A DNA stretch of 64,000 nucleotides from JAMLHN01 sp035708745 (GCA_035708745.1 DASTFJ010000158.1:62001-126000); one strand, 5' to 3'; shown: positions 44,891 to 53,674, numbered from the stretch's first letter. Program-made: numbers and translations. Notes: generated by a model not told the origin, from the letters alone.

Positions 44891-45577
44891 GTGACAAATA
44901 CGTTGACCGGAATGCTGCTTGCGGCGGCGGCAGGTCTCAATGCGTTCCTGCCAATTTTGGGCCTGGCGCTGGCGGATCGCTTCACCAGCAAGGTCGACCT
45001 GCCGCAGCCGTACAACGTCATTTCGTCGATCGCGGGAATCGCCATTCTCCTCGTTCTCGTGACGATCGAGCTCATCGCCGACAAAATTCCGCGTATCGAC
45101 CATCTCAACGATCTGATCAATTCCCCTATCCGCCCCGCCGCCGGCATGTTCCTGATGATGGCCGCGGTTTCGGGCAAGAACGAAATTCACGAAGTCGTGG
45201 CCATGTTCATCGGCTTGCTTCTGGCCGGGGCGGTGCATGTGTATAAGTCGATCAGCCGCACTCGCATTACCCTGGCAACAAATGGACTCGCCAATCCGAT
45301 GGTCTCACTTATCGAAGACGGTATCGCCGGCTTGACAACCTTGTTGGCCATCGCTGTTCCCTGGATCGGCCTGGCGTTTGCCATTCCGGCTGGCATCGGT
45401 CTGGGATGGGTCTACCGGAAGACTAGCGGACCAAACGATCTCTCGACCCAACGTGCTGCCGAGCGACCGGCGGTCATCTCGGAAACCCCAGGGGGACGAA
45501 AGCCGAAGCGGGCCGTCATGCGGCGGCCGAAGACCGGCCGGACCGCGGCGGTGCAGCCGGAAACGCCAGATGCCTAA
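44891..45577 (+). CDS. DUF4126 family membrane protein
   Basis: A 228-residue protein with about five hydrophobic segments within the first 175 residues and a basic, charged C-terminal tail (about 175-228; KPKRAVMRRPKTGRTAA). The N-terminal GMLLAAAAGLNAFLPILGLA and PYNVISSIAGI regions match DUF4126, a family of unknown function. The start is GTG. The gene overlaps dnaJ by eight bases and begins a long co-directional run. Confidence 0.85.
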   Translation: MTNTLTGMLLAAAAGLNAFLPILGLALADRFTSKVDLPQPYNVISSIAGIAILLVLVTIELIADKIPRIDHLNDLINSPIRPAAGMFLMMAAVSGKNEIHEVVAMFIGLLLAGAVHVYKSISRTRITLATNGLANPMVSLIEDGIAGLTTLLAIAVPWIGLAFAIPAGIGLGWVYRKTSGPNDLSTQRAAERPAVISETPGGRKPKRAVMRRPKTGRTAAVQPETPDA

Positions 45578-46643
45578 GGTCGATTTCAAGGACTATTACG
45601 ATACGCTCGGGATCAGCCGAACCGCGAATGAGAGCGAGATCAAAGCCGCCTTCCGCAAGCTGGCGCGCAAACATCACCCCGATGTCAATCCGGGCGATGC
45701 CAGCGCCGAAGAACGCTTCAAAGAGGTCAATGAGGCCTATGAAGTGCTCTCCGATGCGGACAAACGCAAACTCTACGATCGCTACGGCGAGGAATGGCAG
45801 CGCTACAAGGAAGCCGGCTACACGGGAGATGAGCCACAGAATGCCGGAGGCGGCAGACGAACATCGAGCGAGGACTTCGGTACCTGGTTCACGGGAAACA
45901 GCGGCGGATTCAGCAGCGCGGATTTCGGTTCGAGCGGCGATCATTCCGATTTTTTCGAAACGCTCTTTGGCAGTTTTGGCGGGAATCGCCGCGGGACTGA
46001 CACCTTTACCCGGGCGACCCCGCGGCCACGACGAGGGCAGGACATAGACGCCGAAGTCGAGGTGACATTCGACGAAGCATTTCGCGGAACGACTCGCCGC
46101 TTCGACGTTCAGGCCGAGGAAGTCTGCCCGACCTGCGGTGGCACGGGATTGGTGCGGAACGCGATTTGTCCCACCTGCGATGGCGCGGGCTACATACCGC
46201 GGATCAAGACGATCGAGGTCAAGATTCCGCCAGGCGTCACCAACGGCTCACGCATTCGGGTCGCAGGTCAGGGCGGCGCCGGCGCCGCCGGCGGACCGAA
46301 TGGCGATGTCTATCTCATCGTCAAGCTGGCCAACGACAAGCGATTCATCCGAGAAGGCGACAATCTGCGCACGGACATGGAAGTTCCCATGCTAACAGCC
46401 CTGCTGGGGGGCAAAGCCCAAGTGACCACGCCCACTGGCCGGGTCGAGCTCACCATTCCCGCCGAGACGCAGCAGGGCCGCGTCTTCCGGCTTCGTGGCC
46501 AAGGTATGCCGAAGCTGAAATCGAAGTCTGGCGAGCGTGGCGATTTGCTCGCCAGAGCCAACGTCGTGCTCCCGACCAATCTCACCGACCGTGAGAAATC
46601 GCTGCTCGAAGAGCTGCGCACCTTGCGTTCCGGAGATCGCTAA
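45570..46643 (+). CDS. dnaJ: DnaJ/CbpA-type co-chaperone with a reduced zinc finger
   Basis: A 357-residue Hsp40. J domain at about 4-70 with the HPD motif (KHHPDVNPG), a Gly/Phe-rich linker (about 85-155), then the C-terminal substrate-binding domains. Between them only two of the usual four CXXCXGXG repeats remain (CPTCGGTG and CPTCDGAG), so it is intermediate between DnaJ type I and CbpA type II. It would stimulate DnaK ATPase. ATG at 45570 overlaps DUF4126; the stop overlaps the MerR start (TAATG). No dnaK or grpE nearby. Confidence 0.93.
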   Translation: MPKVDFKDYYDTLGISRTANESEIKAAFRKLARKHHPDVNPGDASAEERFKEVNEAYEVLSDADKRKLYDRYGEEWQRYKEAGYTGDEPQNAGGGRRTSSEDFGTWFTGNSGGFSSADFGSSGDHSDFFETLFGSFGGNRRGTDTFTRATPRPRRGQDIDAEVEVTFDEAFRGTTRRFDVQAEEVCPTCGGTGLVRNAICPTCDGAGYIPRIKTIEVKIPPGVTNGSRIRVAGQGGAGAAGGPNGDVYLIVKLANDKRFIREGDNLRTDMEVPMLTALLGGKAQVTTPTGRVELTIPAETQQGRVFRLRGQGMPKLKSKSGERGDLLARANVVLPTNLTDREKSLLEELRTLRSGDR

Positions 46644-46963
46644 TGGCTACCTCGAAACGACAGGAAAGCTTCATTCAGGCGCGGTTCGTCTCGCTGGAGG
46701 CGATTTCGACCCGGACTGGCGTCACGACTCGGCGAGTTCGATATCTTGAGCGCGCTGGTCTCATCGGACCGGCGGAATCCGATGAGCACATTCGCCTCTA
46801 CAGCGAAGAAACCATCGAGCGAATCAATACGATCGAGCGGCTGACCAACGATCTCGGGGTCAATCTTGCCGGGGTCGAGGTCATTCTGAATATGCGAGAG
46901 CAAATCATCGCGCTCCGGCAACAGGGCGGCTCGCCGGTCGAGCAACCCAGAAATCGCGGCTGA
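46643..46963 (+). CDS. MerR-family regulator, HspR-like
   Basis: A 106-residue regulator with a winged-helix MerR DNA-binding domain (about 15-85; EAISTRTGVTTRRVRYLERAG) and a short C-terminal helix without a metal-binding domain. Translationally coupled to dnaJ, as HspR is in Actinobacteria, where it represses dnaK/clpB operons through HAIR-type inverted repeats. The HspR reading comes from the dnaJ linkage and short length. No HAIR repeat was seen in this window. Confidence 0.85.
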   Translation: MATSKRQESFIQARFVSLEAISTRTGVTTRRVRYLERAGLIGPAESDEHIRLYSEETIERINTIERLTNDLGVNLAGVEVILNMREQIIALRQQGGSPVEQPRNRG

Positions 46964-47006
46964 CGCGGTCGACGAACAGTTCCGAGCTTTACGAGACAGG
47001 AAGAGG

Positions 47007-48305
47007 ATGCCAGCAACAATCGTTCTTGGTGGCCAGTGGGGAGACGAAGGCAAGGGCAAGATCACCGACGCCTTGGCTGGGGAATCGGGCATGGTCGTCC
47101 GCGCGAATGGCGGCAGCAATGCCGGACATACCATCTCCACCGCGCAAGGCGTGTTCAAAATGCACCTTGTGCCATCCGGCATTCTCTCGCCCGGCACTAC
47201 CTGTGTTATCGGGGCCGGGGTGGTGATCGATCCGATCCAGCTCGCCAGCGAGCTGGCCGACTTGCGGCAACGAGGAATCGACACGTCCTCGCTGGTCATT
47301 TCGGACCGCGCGCATGTCGTGCTTCCCTTTCATTCCGAGATCGATCGCGGCGAAGAGCAGCTGCGTGGCGAAGCTCCGATTGGCACGACCCTGCGGGGCA
47401 TTGGACCGGCATATGCCGACAAAGTCTCGCGCCGGGGTATGCGCATGGCGGATTTGTGCGACGAACGTTCGGTCAAACCGCGCCTCGAGCGCGATTTCGA
47501 AGCGCGCAATCGATTGCTGGAGGGGTATTACGGCAGTGAGCCGGTCGACGCGGACGCCACCACCCAGGAGCTGCTCGAAGCGGCGGAGGTCCTCTATCCG
47601 TTTGTCGGCCATGCCGAAGAAATCGTGCAGAACGCGCTCGATGCCGGGGAGCGGGTCATCGTCGAGTGTGCCCAGGGCGCCATGCTCGATATCGACTACG
47701 GCAGTTACCCCTTCGTCACATCGTCCTCACCGACCGCGGCCGGAGCGTGCCAGGGCGCTGGCATCGCACCCAACCAAATCGAACGCGTCATCGGGGTGTT
47801 CAAGGCGTACAGCTCGCGAGTGGGCGGCGGCCCCTTCCCCACCGAGCTCTTCGACGAAACCGGCAACCGGATTCGGGAGCGCGGAAACGAATACGGCACC
47901 ACCACCGGTCGTGCGCGGCGCGTTGGCTGGTTCGATGCCGTCGCCGCCCGGCGCGTGACCCGGCTGAATGGCGTGACCGATATCGCGCTCACCTTGCTCG
48001 ACGTGCTCGACGCCTTCGATCCGATTCAGATCGGCGTCGGCTATGTGTTGGACGATCGGCCCATTTCGTTCGTCCCCACCATTTCGGCCGACTACGACCG
48101 GGTGTCACCGGTGCTTTCCCCTGCCGATGGCTGGCTGGAAGACATTACGTCGATACGTTCCGGCGATGACCTGCCAGGAAACGCTCGCGCCTATATCGCC
48201 CGCATAGGCGAATTGGCGGGGGCTCCTGTTTCCATGGTCGGGGTTGGACCCGATCGCGAACAGCTCGTTTCGGTCAACGCATTCGCGAGCACTGCCGCTC
48301 GCTAG
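47007..48305 (+). CDS. purA: Adenylosuccinate synthetase
   Basis: A 432-residue GTP-dependent enzyme converting IMP and aspartate to adenylosuccinate in AMP synthesis. The P-loop is GGQWGDEGKGK (about 8-18) and IMP/Asp-binding motifs follow: NGGSNAGHT, GTTLRGIGPAYADK, ECAQGAMLDIDYG and TTTGRARRVGWFD. Length and motif order are normal. It lies 43 bases after the MerR gene and 14 before fabZ. Confidence 0.97.
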   Translation: MPATIVLGGQWGDEGKGKITDALAGESGMVVRANGGSNAGHTISTAQGVFKMHLVPSGILSPGTTCVIGAGVVIDPIQLASELADLRQRGIDTSSLVISDRAHVVLPFHSEIDRGEEQLRGEAPIGTTLRGIGPAYADKVSRRGMRMADLCDERSVKPRLERDFEARNRLLEGYYGSEPVDADATTQELLEAAEVLYPFVGHAEEIVQNALDAGERVIVECAQGAMLDIDYGSYPFVTSSSPTAAGACQGAGIAPNQIERVIGVFKAYSSRVGGGPFPTELFDETGNRIRERGNEYGTTTGRARRVGWFDAVAARRVTRLNGVTDIALTLLDVLDAFDPIQIGVGYVLDDRPISFVPTISADYDRVSPVLSPADGWLEDITSIRSGDDLPGNARAYIARIGELAGAPVSMVGVGPDREQLVSVNAFASTAAR

Positions 48306-48319
48306 AAAGCGAACATTCC

Positions 48320-48787
48320 ATGCTCGACGCCGAACAGCCAACGATGCTTGATTCGATTGCAATTCAGAAGATTCTGCCGCATCGATTTCCCTTTCTGCTC
48401 GTCGATCGCATTGTCGAGCTGGAGGTCGGCAAACGCGCGGTCGGCCTGAAAAACGTCACCATCAATGAGCATTTCTTCCAGGGGCATTTTCCGCAGTATC
48501 CGGTCATGCCCGGCGTGCTGATCGTCGAAGCGCTAGCGCAAACGGGCGGCATTGCGCTCGGCACCATGGACGAATACAAAGGCCGGATCGCCTTTTTCGC
48601 CGGTATCGACAATGTGCGTTTCAAACGACAAGTCAAGCCGGGCGATACCCTCCGACTCGAAGTCGAGCTCACGCAACTGCGGCGGTCGATCGGCACCGCC
48701 TCGGCGCTGGCCACGGTCGATGGCGAGGTCGCCTGCAAGGGCGACATCATGTTCGCGCTCGGTCCGCTCATGTCGGAGCTCACCTGA
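48320..48787 (+). CDS. fabZ: 3-hydroxyacyl-ACP dehydratase FabZ
   Basis: A 155-residue hotdog-fold dehydratase of fatty acid synthesis. The N-terminal ILPHRFPFLLVDRI and active-site region FFQGHFPQYPVMPGVLIVEA hold the catalytic His (in GHFP) and Glu (in VEALAQ). ATG at 48320; an internal ATG eight residues later is possible. Its TGA overlaps a CTG that probably starts the following glycosyltransferase. Confidence 0.95.
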   Translation: MLDAEQPTMLDSIAIQKILPHRFPFLLVDRIVELEVGKRAVGLKNVTINEHFFQGHFPQYPVMPGVLIVEALAQTGGIALGTMDEYKGRIAFFAGIDNVRFKRQVKPGDTLRLEVELTQLRRSIGTASALATVDGEVACKGDIMFALGPLMSELT

Positions 48788-49938
48788 CGAGCGCTTCGCG
48801 AGTCATAGGGATCGATGGTAGCCGGGCAACAGTTGCGCGGCTCACCGGCACCGAGCGCTATTCGGTGGAGCTCCTTTCGGCGCTGGCCGCCCTTGACCCA
48901 CCTGAAACCATCAAGGTCTATCTCAATGCGTCCGAGCGGCCGCCGGCTCTGCGTATCCCCGGCACCGCGGTTACGATTCCCGGGCCGCGCTTTTGGACCT
49001 TGCGGAATCTGGCGGCGGAGATGCGACGCGATCCACCCGATCTCTTGTTCGTTCCATCGCATGTCGTCCCGCCGGCCCATCCCACCGCGGTGGTGACGAT
49101 CCACGATCTCGGCTACCTGGTCGAGCCGGAATCTCACCTGGCTATCCATCGCAAGCAGCTGGAATGGACGACTCGTTGGAATGCCCGCGCGGCCGCCGGA
49201 CTCATCGCCGTCTCCGAAGCCACCAAGCGCGACCTCGTGGAGTCACTCGGTGTCGATCCCAGTCGCATTCGAGTTATCCACCACGGAGTGAGCGAAGCAC
49301 TGGCGCCCGCGACCGAGCACGCGATTGCCGCCGTTCGCGATCAGTACGCTATCAGCCCACGGGCGATTCTGGCGGTCGGATCCATCCAGCCGCGGAAGAA
49401 CCTCGTCCGCTTGATCCAGGCATTCGAGCGGCTGGCGCCGCTCGACGAAACGCTGCAGCTCGTCCTGTGCGGCGCTCCCGGATGGAAAGACGAGCAGATC
49501 CTGCGACGGGGCGCCGCATCGCCATTCCATGACCGAATCCGGCACATTGGCTATGTTCCCGATGTCGAGCTCGCTGCACTCTATTCATCATCCGCCGTTT
49601 TGGCATTTCCGTCATTGTACGAAGGGTTCGGGATGCCGGCGCTGGAAGCGATGGCGTGCGGTACGCCGGTCGTCGCCGCCAACCGGTCGTCGCTGCCGGA
49701 AGTTTGCGGGGACGCCGCTGTGCTGGTCGATCCGTTCGATGCCGAGGCGATTGCGTCCGGCCTCGCTCGAGTGCTGGACGACAATGCGCTTCGCCAGGAG
49801 CTGATCGAGCGCGGACGCAGGCGAGCGCGCATGTTTCGCTGGCGGAGCTGCGCGGAACAAACCCTCGCGTTCTTGCGTTCCATTGGCGACAATGTGCAGC
49901 GGGAAAGAAGTCGCGTCTCCGAACGAGGTAGGCAATGA
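48784..49938 (+). CDS. GT4-family glycosyltransferase, probable CTG start
   Basis: A GT-B glycosyltransferase of about 384 residues. Conserved motifs: VTIHDLGYLVEPES, AVGSIQPRKNLVRL and the donor-site EGFGMPALEAMACGTPVV. Conserved N-terminal sequence (RVIGIDGSRATVARLTGTER) lies upstream of the first ordinary start codon, a GTG at 48865. Reading back, the only plausible codon is CTG at 48784, which overlaps the fabZ stop as CTGA, mimicking the ATGA junctions common here. If translation begins at 48865, the acceptor-domain first strand is lost. Related to the glycosyltransferase at 711-1835. Confidence 0.85.
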   Translation: MTSASRVIGIDGSRATVARLTGTERYSVELLSALAALDPPETIKVYLNASERPPALRIPGTAVTIPGPRFWTLRNLAAEMRRDPPDLLFVPSHVVPPAHPTAVVTIHDLGYLVEPESHLAIHRKQLEWTTRWNARAAAGLIAVSEATKRDLVESLGVDPSRIRVIHHGVSEALAPATEHAIAAVRDQYAISPRAILAVGSIQPRKNLVRLIQAFERLAPLDETLQLVLCGAPGWKDEQILRRGAASPFHDRIRHIGYVPDVELAALYSSSAVLAFPSLYEGFGMPALEAMACGTPVVAANRSSLPEVCGDAAVLVDPFDAEAIASGLARVLDDNALRQELIERGRRRARMFRWRSCAEQTLAFLRSIGDNVQRERSRVSERGRQ

Positions 49939-50459
49939 GATCGTCGGGAAAAATGATTGGGCTGGGAATGATCGCCGCAGGGGCGATCCTGGGGATCGCT
50001 GGCGGGGCGTGGCTCATCTCCGGCATGAACGAAGACAAGCTCGAGCAATCGGGCGCCATCTTCGGGCTCATCCTGCTGCTTGGAGTGGTCGTCATTCCGT
50101 TGGTAGGCGGGGGCGTCTTCTTCACGCGCAAAGGGGCGATGGAAGAGCAACAGCTCGCGAAAATCAACGAGCAGCGCCGTTTGCTCGATATAGTTTCTAC
50201 TCGTGGTCAGGTTTCGATTGCCGATCTGGTGCTGGAGTTGAAGTCGAGCCGGGACGAGGTCGAAAAGAACCTGAACGAGCTGGTTGGCCGCGGGCTGTTC
50301 AGCGGGTATGTCGATTGGAACAAGGGCATGCTCTATTCCGTGGATGCATCGAAGCTGCAAGGAGCGCAATTTTGTCCGAACTGCGGTGGCAAACTGGAAC
50401 TTGCTGGCAAAGGCGTGGTGACTTGCCCCTATTGCGGAGCGCAGATTTTCCTTTCGTGA
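49935..50459 (+). CDS. Two-TM protein with winged-helix-like and C-terminal zinc ribbon
   Basis: A 174-residue protein: two TM segments (about 8-30 and 42-63), a cytoplasmic winged-helix-like segment (about 72-128; LDIVSTRGQVSIADLVLELK) and a zinc ribbon, CPNCGG and CPYCGA (about 147-170). It overlaps the glycosyltransferase stop (ATGA). Zinc-ribbon membrane proteins commonly accompany PspA and SPFH genes (the Bacillus ydjFGHI-type arrangement), which follow here. The helix domain may be regulatory or membrane-proximal. Confidence 0.8.
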   Translation: MRSSGKMIGLGMIAAGAILGIAGGAWLISGMNEDKLEQSGAIFGLILLLGVVVIPLVGGGVFFTRKGAMEEQQLAKINEQRRLLDIVSTRGQVSIADLVLELKSSRDEVEKNLNELVGRGLFSGYVDWNKGMLYSVDASKLQGAQFCPNCGGKLELAGKGVVTCPYCGAQIFLS

Positions 50460-50484
50460 TCGAACAAACGAAGGAGTCGAAACA

Positions 50485-51588
50485 ATGAGCTGGTTTCGGG
50501 AAACGATGTTGAAGGCCGAAGCGAAGGCCGGCCAACTCGAAAGCTGGGTGAAAGACAGCGTGTCGGGTGCAGCGGATCGCACCCGCGAAACGGCCGGCAA
50601 CACCGTCGACCGCACCAACGAATTCGTGGGCGATTATCAGGACACGACCGATTCGATGTTGCGGCGTATTCCGGGATACTCGGGGTACAAGGACAAAGAG
50701 CAAGCGCGCGATTCCGACCGCGCCCTTCGCAACGACATCGCCCAGCAGCTCGACCAAAACGCGACGCGCGTCGAGGCGATGCAGCGAGCGGCCGCCAATG
50801 ACCGCAACGTCGCACGGGTCACTGAGCTCGATCCCGTCGTGCAGGGGTTCCGGAACGCCGCCAACGTCGTGCGCTCACTCAGTTACGGCTATGGCGGTCT
50901 TTTCTCAGACAAACCCGTCGATGAGGTGGCGCTCGCGCAGCTGCGTTTGTTCGATGAAGGATTGCTCGTCAAGGTCACCGCGCTCACGACAGCTGTGGAG
51001 GGGCTCGAAGCCGGCTCCTCCGGTGATGCGGGCGTCATTGCGAAGGAAATTGCGAAGTTCAAAGCGGGACTCGATCTGCGCAACAGCGTCATCACCGAGG
51101 GACGCCCGGCCAAGCCAGTGAAGATCCTCGAACCGTCAGCCGCCACAGAGAGGGCATTCGCTGAAGGAGAGCAAACGACGGCAGAGCCGGTCGCGCTGCC
51201 CGATGTCAGCCTGGGCGACGCGATGTCGATTCTCGGCGACGATCATCTGGTCGAAGCGTTGATCGACGTAGACACTGGAACGAGCATCGAGCGGTTCATC
51301 CGGTTGGACAACAAGCCGCAAATGTGGCTCTGGGTCTCCACCGATCCGACCCACACGCCGCACCGGTTGCTCGGGGCAGACGAACCCGCCGGCGTCGACT
51401 GGTCGGAAACGGCCGGTAAAGCAAAGATCTCCGTGCCAGACGAGCGCACCCGATCCGGTCCGGCCATCATCCGTACCGGTCGGACTGCCGATTCGGGTGT
51501 GGTTCAGCTCGACATCGACAGAGTGATCCAGAACTTCACCGCCTCAGACATCCACGCGGACGATATCGAAACCTATCAGGCCAAGTGA
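50485..51588 (+). CDS. Unrecognised 367-residue protein of the PspA/SPFH cluster
   Basis: No family is recognised. No TM and no signal peptide. The N-terminal 110 residues are highly charged and helical (ETMLKAEAKAGQLESWVKDS; RNDIAQQLDQNATRVEAM), suggesting amphipathic helices or a coiled coil. The middle (about 110-190) is helical. The C-terminal part (about 225-367) looks beta-rich (VEALIDVDTGTSIERFIRLD, then MWLWVSTDP). That part faintly recalls the DUF4178-type domains found near PspA, but I cannot confirm this. It is preceded by AAGGAG. Its position between the zinc-ribbon protein and PspA suggests a membrane-maintenance partner. Confidence 0.75.
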   Translation: MSWFRETMLKAEAKAGQLESWVKDSVSGAADRTRETAGNTVDRTNEFVGDYQDTTDSMLRRIPGYSGYKDKEQARDSDRALRNDIAQQLDQNATRVEAMQRAAANDRNVARVTELDPVVQGFRNAANVVRSLSYGYGGLFSDKPVDEVALAQLRLFDEGLLVKVTALTTAVEGLEAGSSGDAGVIAKEIAKFKAGLDLRNSVITEGRPAKPVKILEPSAATERAFAEGEQTTAEPVALPDVSLGDAMSILGDDHLVEALIDVDTGTSIERFIRLDNKPQMWLWVSTDPTHTPHRLLGADEPAGVDWSETAGKAKISVPDERTRSGPAIIRTGRTADSGVVQLDIDRVIQNFTASDIHADDIETYQAK

Positions 51589-51594
51589 GATAAT
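51566..51594 (+). promoter_or_regulatory. Candidate internal promoter for pspA
   Basis: TCGAAA (51566-51571), 17 bases, GATAAT (51589-51594) with TG three bases before it. The element overlaps the stop codon of the preceding gene and lies about 84 bases before pspA, the widest gap in this gene run. Confidence 0.4.
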
Positions 51595-51677
51595 CATTTC
51601 GGGCAGGAAATGCCGGGCGCTTGCCCAGGTTCGCGAGAATCGGACACCACTCGGCGATAAAACTGGAGGAAACATTC

Positions 51678-52385
51678 ATGGGAGTCATCGATCGCGTGTC
51701 ACGTCTGGTGCGCGCCAACGTCAACGATCTACTCGATCAAGCCGAAGATCCTGAGAAGATGATCGATCAGATCATCCGGGATATGGAATCGAATATCACC
51801 GATGCCCGCAGGCAGGTGGCGGCCATGATCGCGCAGGAGAAAGAGCTCGAATACGACCGGGACGAAACCCAGAAGCTGGCCGATGCCTGGGGCGACAAAG
51901 CCAGGCGCGCGGTCGAAGCCGGAAAAGACGATCTGGCTCGCGAGGCGCTCCGCCGCCAGAAGGACTACGCCGACAATGCCGCGCTCTACGATCAGCAGTT
52001 CACGGCCCAGAAGGACGCAGTCAGCAAACTGAAATCACAGCTCTCCCAACTGGAAGCCAAATACGATCAGGTCCGCAGCCAGCGCGATACGCTCGTGGCG
52101 CGTCAGAAGCGGGCCCGCGCGCAGGCGCGGGTCGCCGGAGCGCTCAACCCAGCCGACTTCTCCTCCATGGACCCGACGTCGGATCTCGATCGCATGGAAC
52201 GCAAGATCCGCGGTCAGGAAGCGCAGACGGCTGCCATGCTGGAGATGCAGGACGACTCGATCGACGCACAGTTCGCCGAGCTCGACTACGACTCCGACAT
52301 CGAAGACCGCCTGGCGGCCCTCAAGGAATCCGTGAAGCCGTCGGCCGAGATCCCGGCCAAGGTCGATACCGGCGCCAACGAATAG
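51678..52385 (+). CDS. pspA: PspA/IM30 family membrane-maintenance protein
   Basis: A 235-residue ESCRT-III-like coiled-coil protein. The N-terminal amphipathic helix (MGVIDRVSRLVRANVNDLLD) is followed by EDPEKMIDQIIRDMESNI, a classic PspA/Vipp1 motif, then long alpha-helices rich in charged residues (about 30-190). It polymerises on damaged inner membranes. GGAGGA lies seven bases before the ATG at 51678. The SPFH gene follows 42 bases later. Confidence 0.95.
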   Translation: MGVIDRVSRLVRANVNDLLDQAEDPEKMIDQIIRDMESNITDARRQVAAMIAQEKELEYDRDETQKLADAWGDKARRAVEAGKDDLAREALRRQKDYADNAALYDQQFTAQKDAVSKLKSQLSQLEAKYDQVRSQRDTLVARQKRARAQARVAGALNPADFSSMDPTSDLDRMERKIRGQEAQTAAMLEMQDDSIDAQFAELDYDSDIEDRLAALKESVKPSAEIPAKVDTGANE

Positions 52386-52427
52386 GCAAGCTTCGGCCTC
52401 ACGGTTTCGTCAACAGGAGAATCCAGA

Positions 52428-53408
52428 TTGGCAGTTCTTGATCTGATCCAATGGACCGACGAGCGTTCGGACGAGATCGTGAGGCGTGTCCCCGAAACCG
52501 GCTCCGGAGAATTCCGTCTCGGTTCGCAGCTGGTCGTTCGGGAGAACCAGGCGGCGGTATTCGTCCGCGATGGCAAGGCACTCGACGCCTTCGGTCCCGG
52601 CCGGCATACGCTGTCGACCAACAACATCCCGCTTCTCGGTGGCCTGATCGGCGCGGCCTTCGGCGGAAAGTCGCCGTTTACGGCCGAAGTGTTCTTCGTT
52701 TCCACCCGCGAGTTCACCGGGTTGAAGTGGGGCACGCCTCAGCCGATGACCTTCAAAGACTCGCAGCTCGGTATGGTCCGGCTGCGGGCATTCGGCACGT
52801 TCTCGATCCGGGTGACGAACCCGACTTTGTTCGTGAACTACATCGTCGGAACACGTGGCGGCTACTCGATTGCCAATATCGAGGATTTCCTCCGCTCGAT
52901 CATCATCAATAATTTCAACGACATTCTCGGCGATCTGTCGACCACCCTCACCGATATCCCGGGCATGATGCTGGATCTCTCCTCAACGGCGCGGGCATCG
53001 TTGACGGACGATTTCGACCGAATCGGGCTGCAGATCGTCACCTTCCAGGTCGAGGCCATTACCCCGCCGGACGAGGTGACGAAGCTCATCGACCAGCGCT
53101 CGGGTATGGGCGCCATCGGCGACATGAGCGCGTATACGCAATTCCAGGCTGCACAGGCAATGCGCGATGCGGCCCAGAATCCAGGAGGCGGCGGAGCCGC
53201 CGCCACGGGCGTGGGACTCGGGGCAGGTATGGCGATGGGTCAGGCAATGGCCGATGCTATCAATCAAGGCAAGAGTGGCGGTAAAGCGCAGGGAGGAGCG
53301 CCGGCAGCGGGCTCGTCGGGCCAGGTCAATTTCTGTCCCAATTGCGGCTCTCCAGTGGCGCCTGGCGCGAAATTCTGCACCAATTGCGGATTCAAGCTCG
53401 CAGACTAA
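52428..53408 (+). CDS. SPFH-domain protein with C-terminal double zinc ribbon (YdjI/virion-core type)
   Basis: A 326-residue protein with an SPFH/band-7 domain (about 35-225), a glycine/alanine-rich linker (about 240-298) and a C-terminal zinc ribbon (NFCPNCGSPV and FCTNCGFKL). No TM segment, so membrane association may be through partners, as in the Bacillus YdjI family. It likely forms or marks membrane microdomains with PspA. TTG start with AGGAGA seven bases before. Ends the gene run at a strong terminator. Confidence 0.92.
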   Translation: MAVLDLIQWTDERSDEIVRRVPETGSGEFRLGSQLVVRENQAAVFVRDGKALDAFGPGRHTLSTNNIPLLGGLIGAAFGGKSPFTAEVFFVSTREFTGLKWGTPQPMTFKDSQLGMVRLRAFGTFSIRVTNPTLFVNYIVGTRGGYSIANIEDFLRSIIINNFNDILGDLSTTLTDIPGMMLDLSSTARASLTDDFDRIGLQIVTFQVEAITPPDEVTKLIDQRSGMGAIGDMSAYTQFQAAQAMRDAAQNPGGGGAAATGVGLGAGMAMGQAMADAINQGKSGGKAQGGAPAAGSSGQVNFCPNCGSPVAPGAKFCTNCGFKLAD

Positions 53409-53450
53409 AACCGCGACCGGATCTCGGTTGTACATCAGGCACAGCATGCG

Positions 53451-53483
53451 AAAACGGGAGGCTTCGAGAGGCCTCCCGTTTTT
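53451..53483 (+). terminator. Intrinsic terminator after the PspA/SPFH run
   Basis: AAAACGGGAGGC (53451-53462) and GCCTCCCGTTTT (53471-53482) are 12-base perfect arms around TTCGAGAG, followed by further T residues. The strongest classical terminator in the window. Confidence 0.95.
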
Positions 53484-53617
53484 CGTTCGAGCTGGCTGCT
53501 CGAGCGCTCCCGGCCGGCCAAGTGTCCCGCCGGCGGATTCGAGACAAAACTTCAGTATTTATGCAGAGAATTGCCGTCTCCGAACGCCTCGAAACGCTCG
53601 AATTTCGCGTCAGAAAA

Positions 53618-53626
53618 TGGTAGAAT
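53618..53626 (+). promoter_or_regulatory. Extended -10 promoter element for gyrA
   Basis: TGGTAGAAT lies about 49 bases before the gyrA start. A weak TCGAAT (53598-53603) is at 17 bases. Apart from this and the terminator, nothing else was seen in the 266-base gap. Confidence 0.55.
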
Positions 53627-53674
53627 TGAGGGTCGATTTGGACTGCTTTCTACTCTGCAAAGGACCCTTGATTC

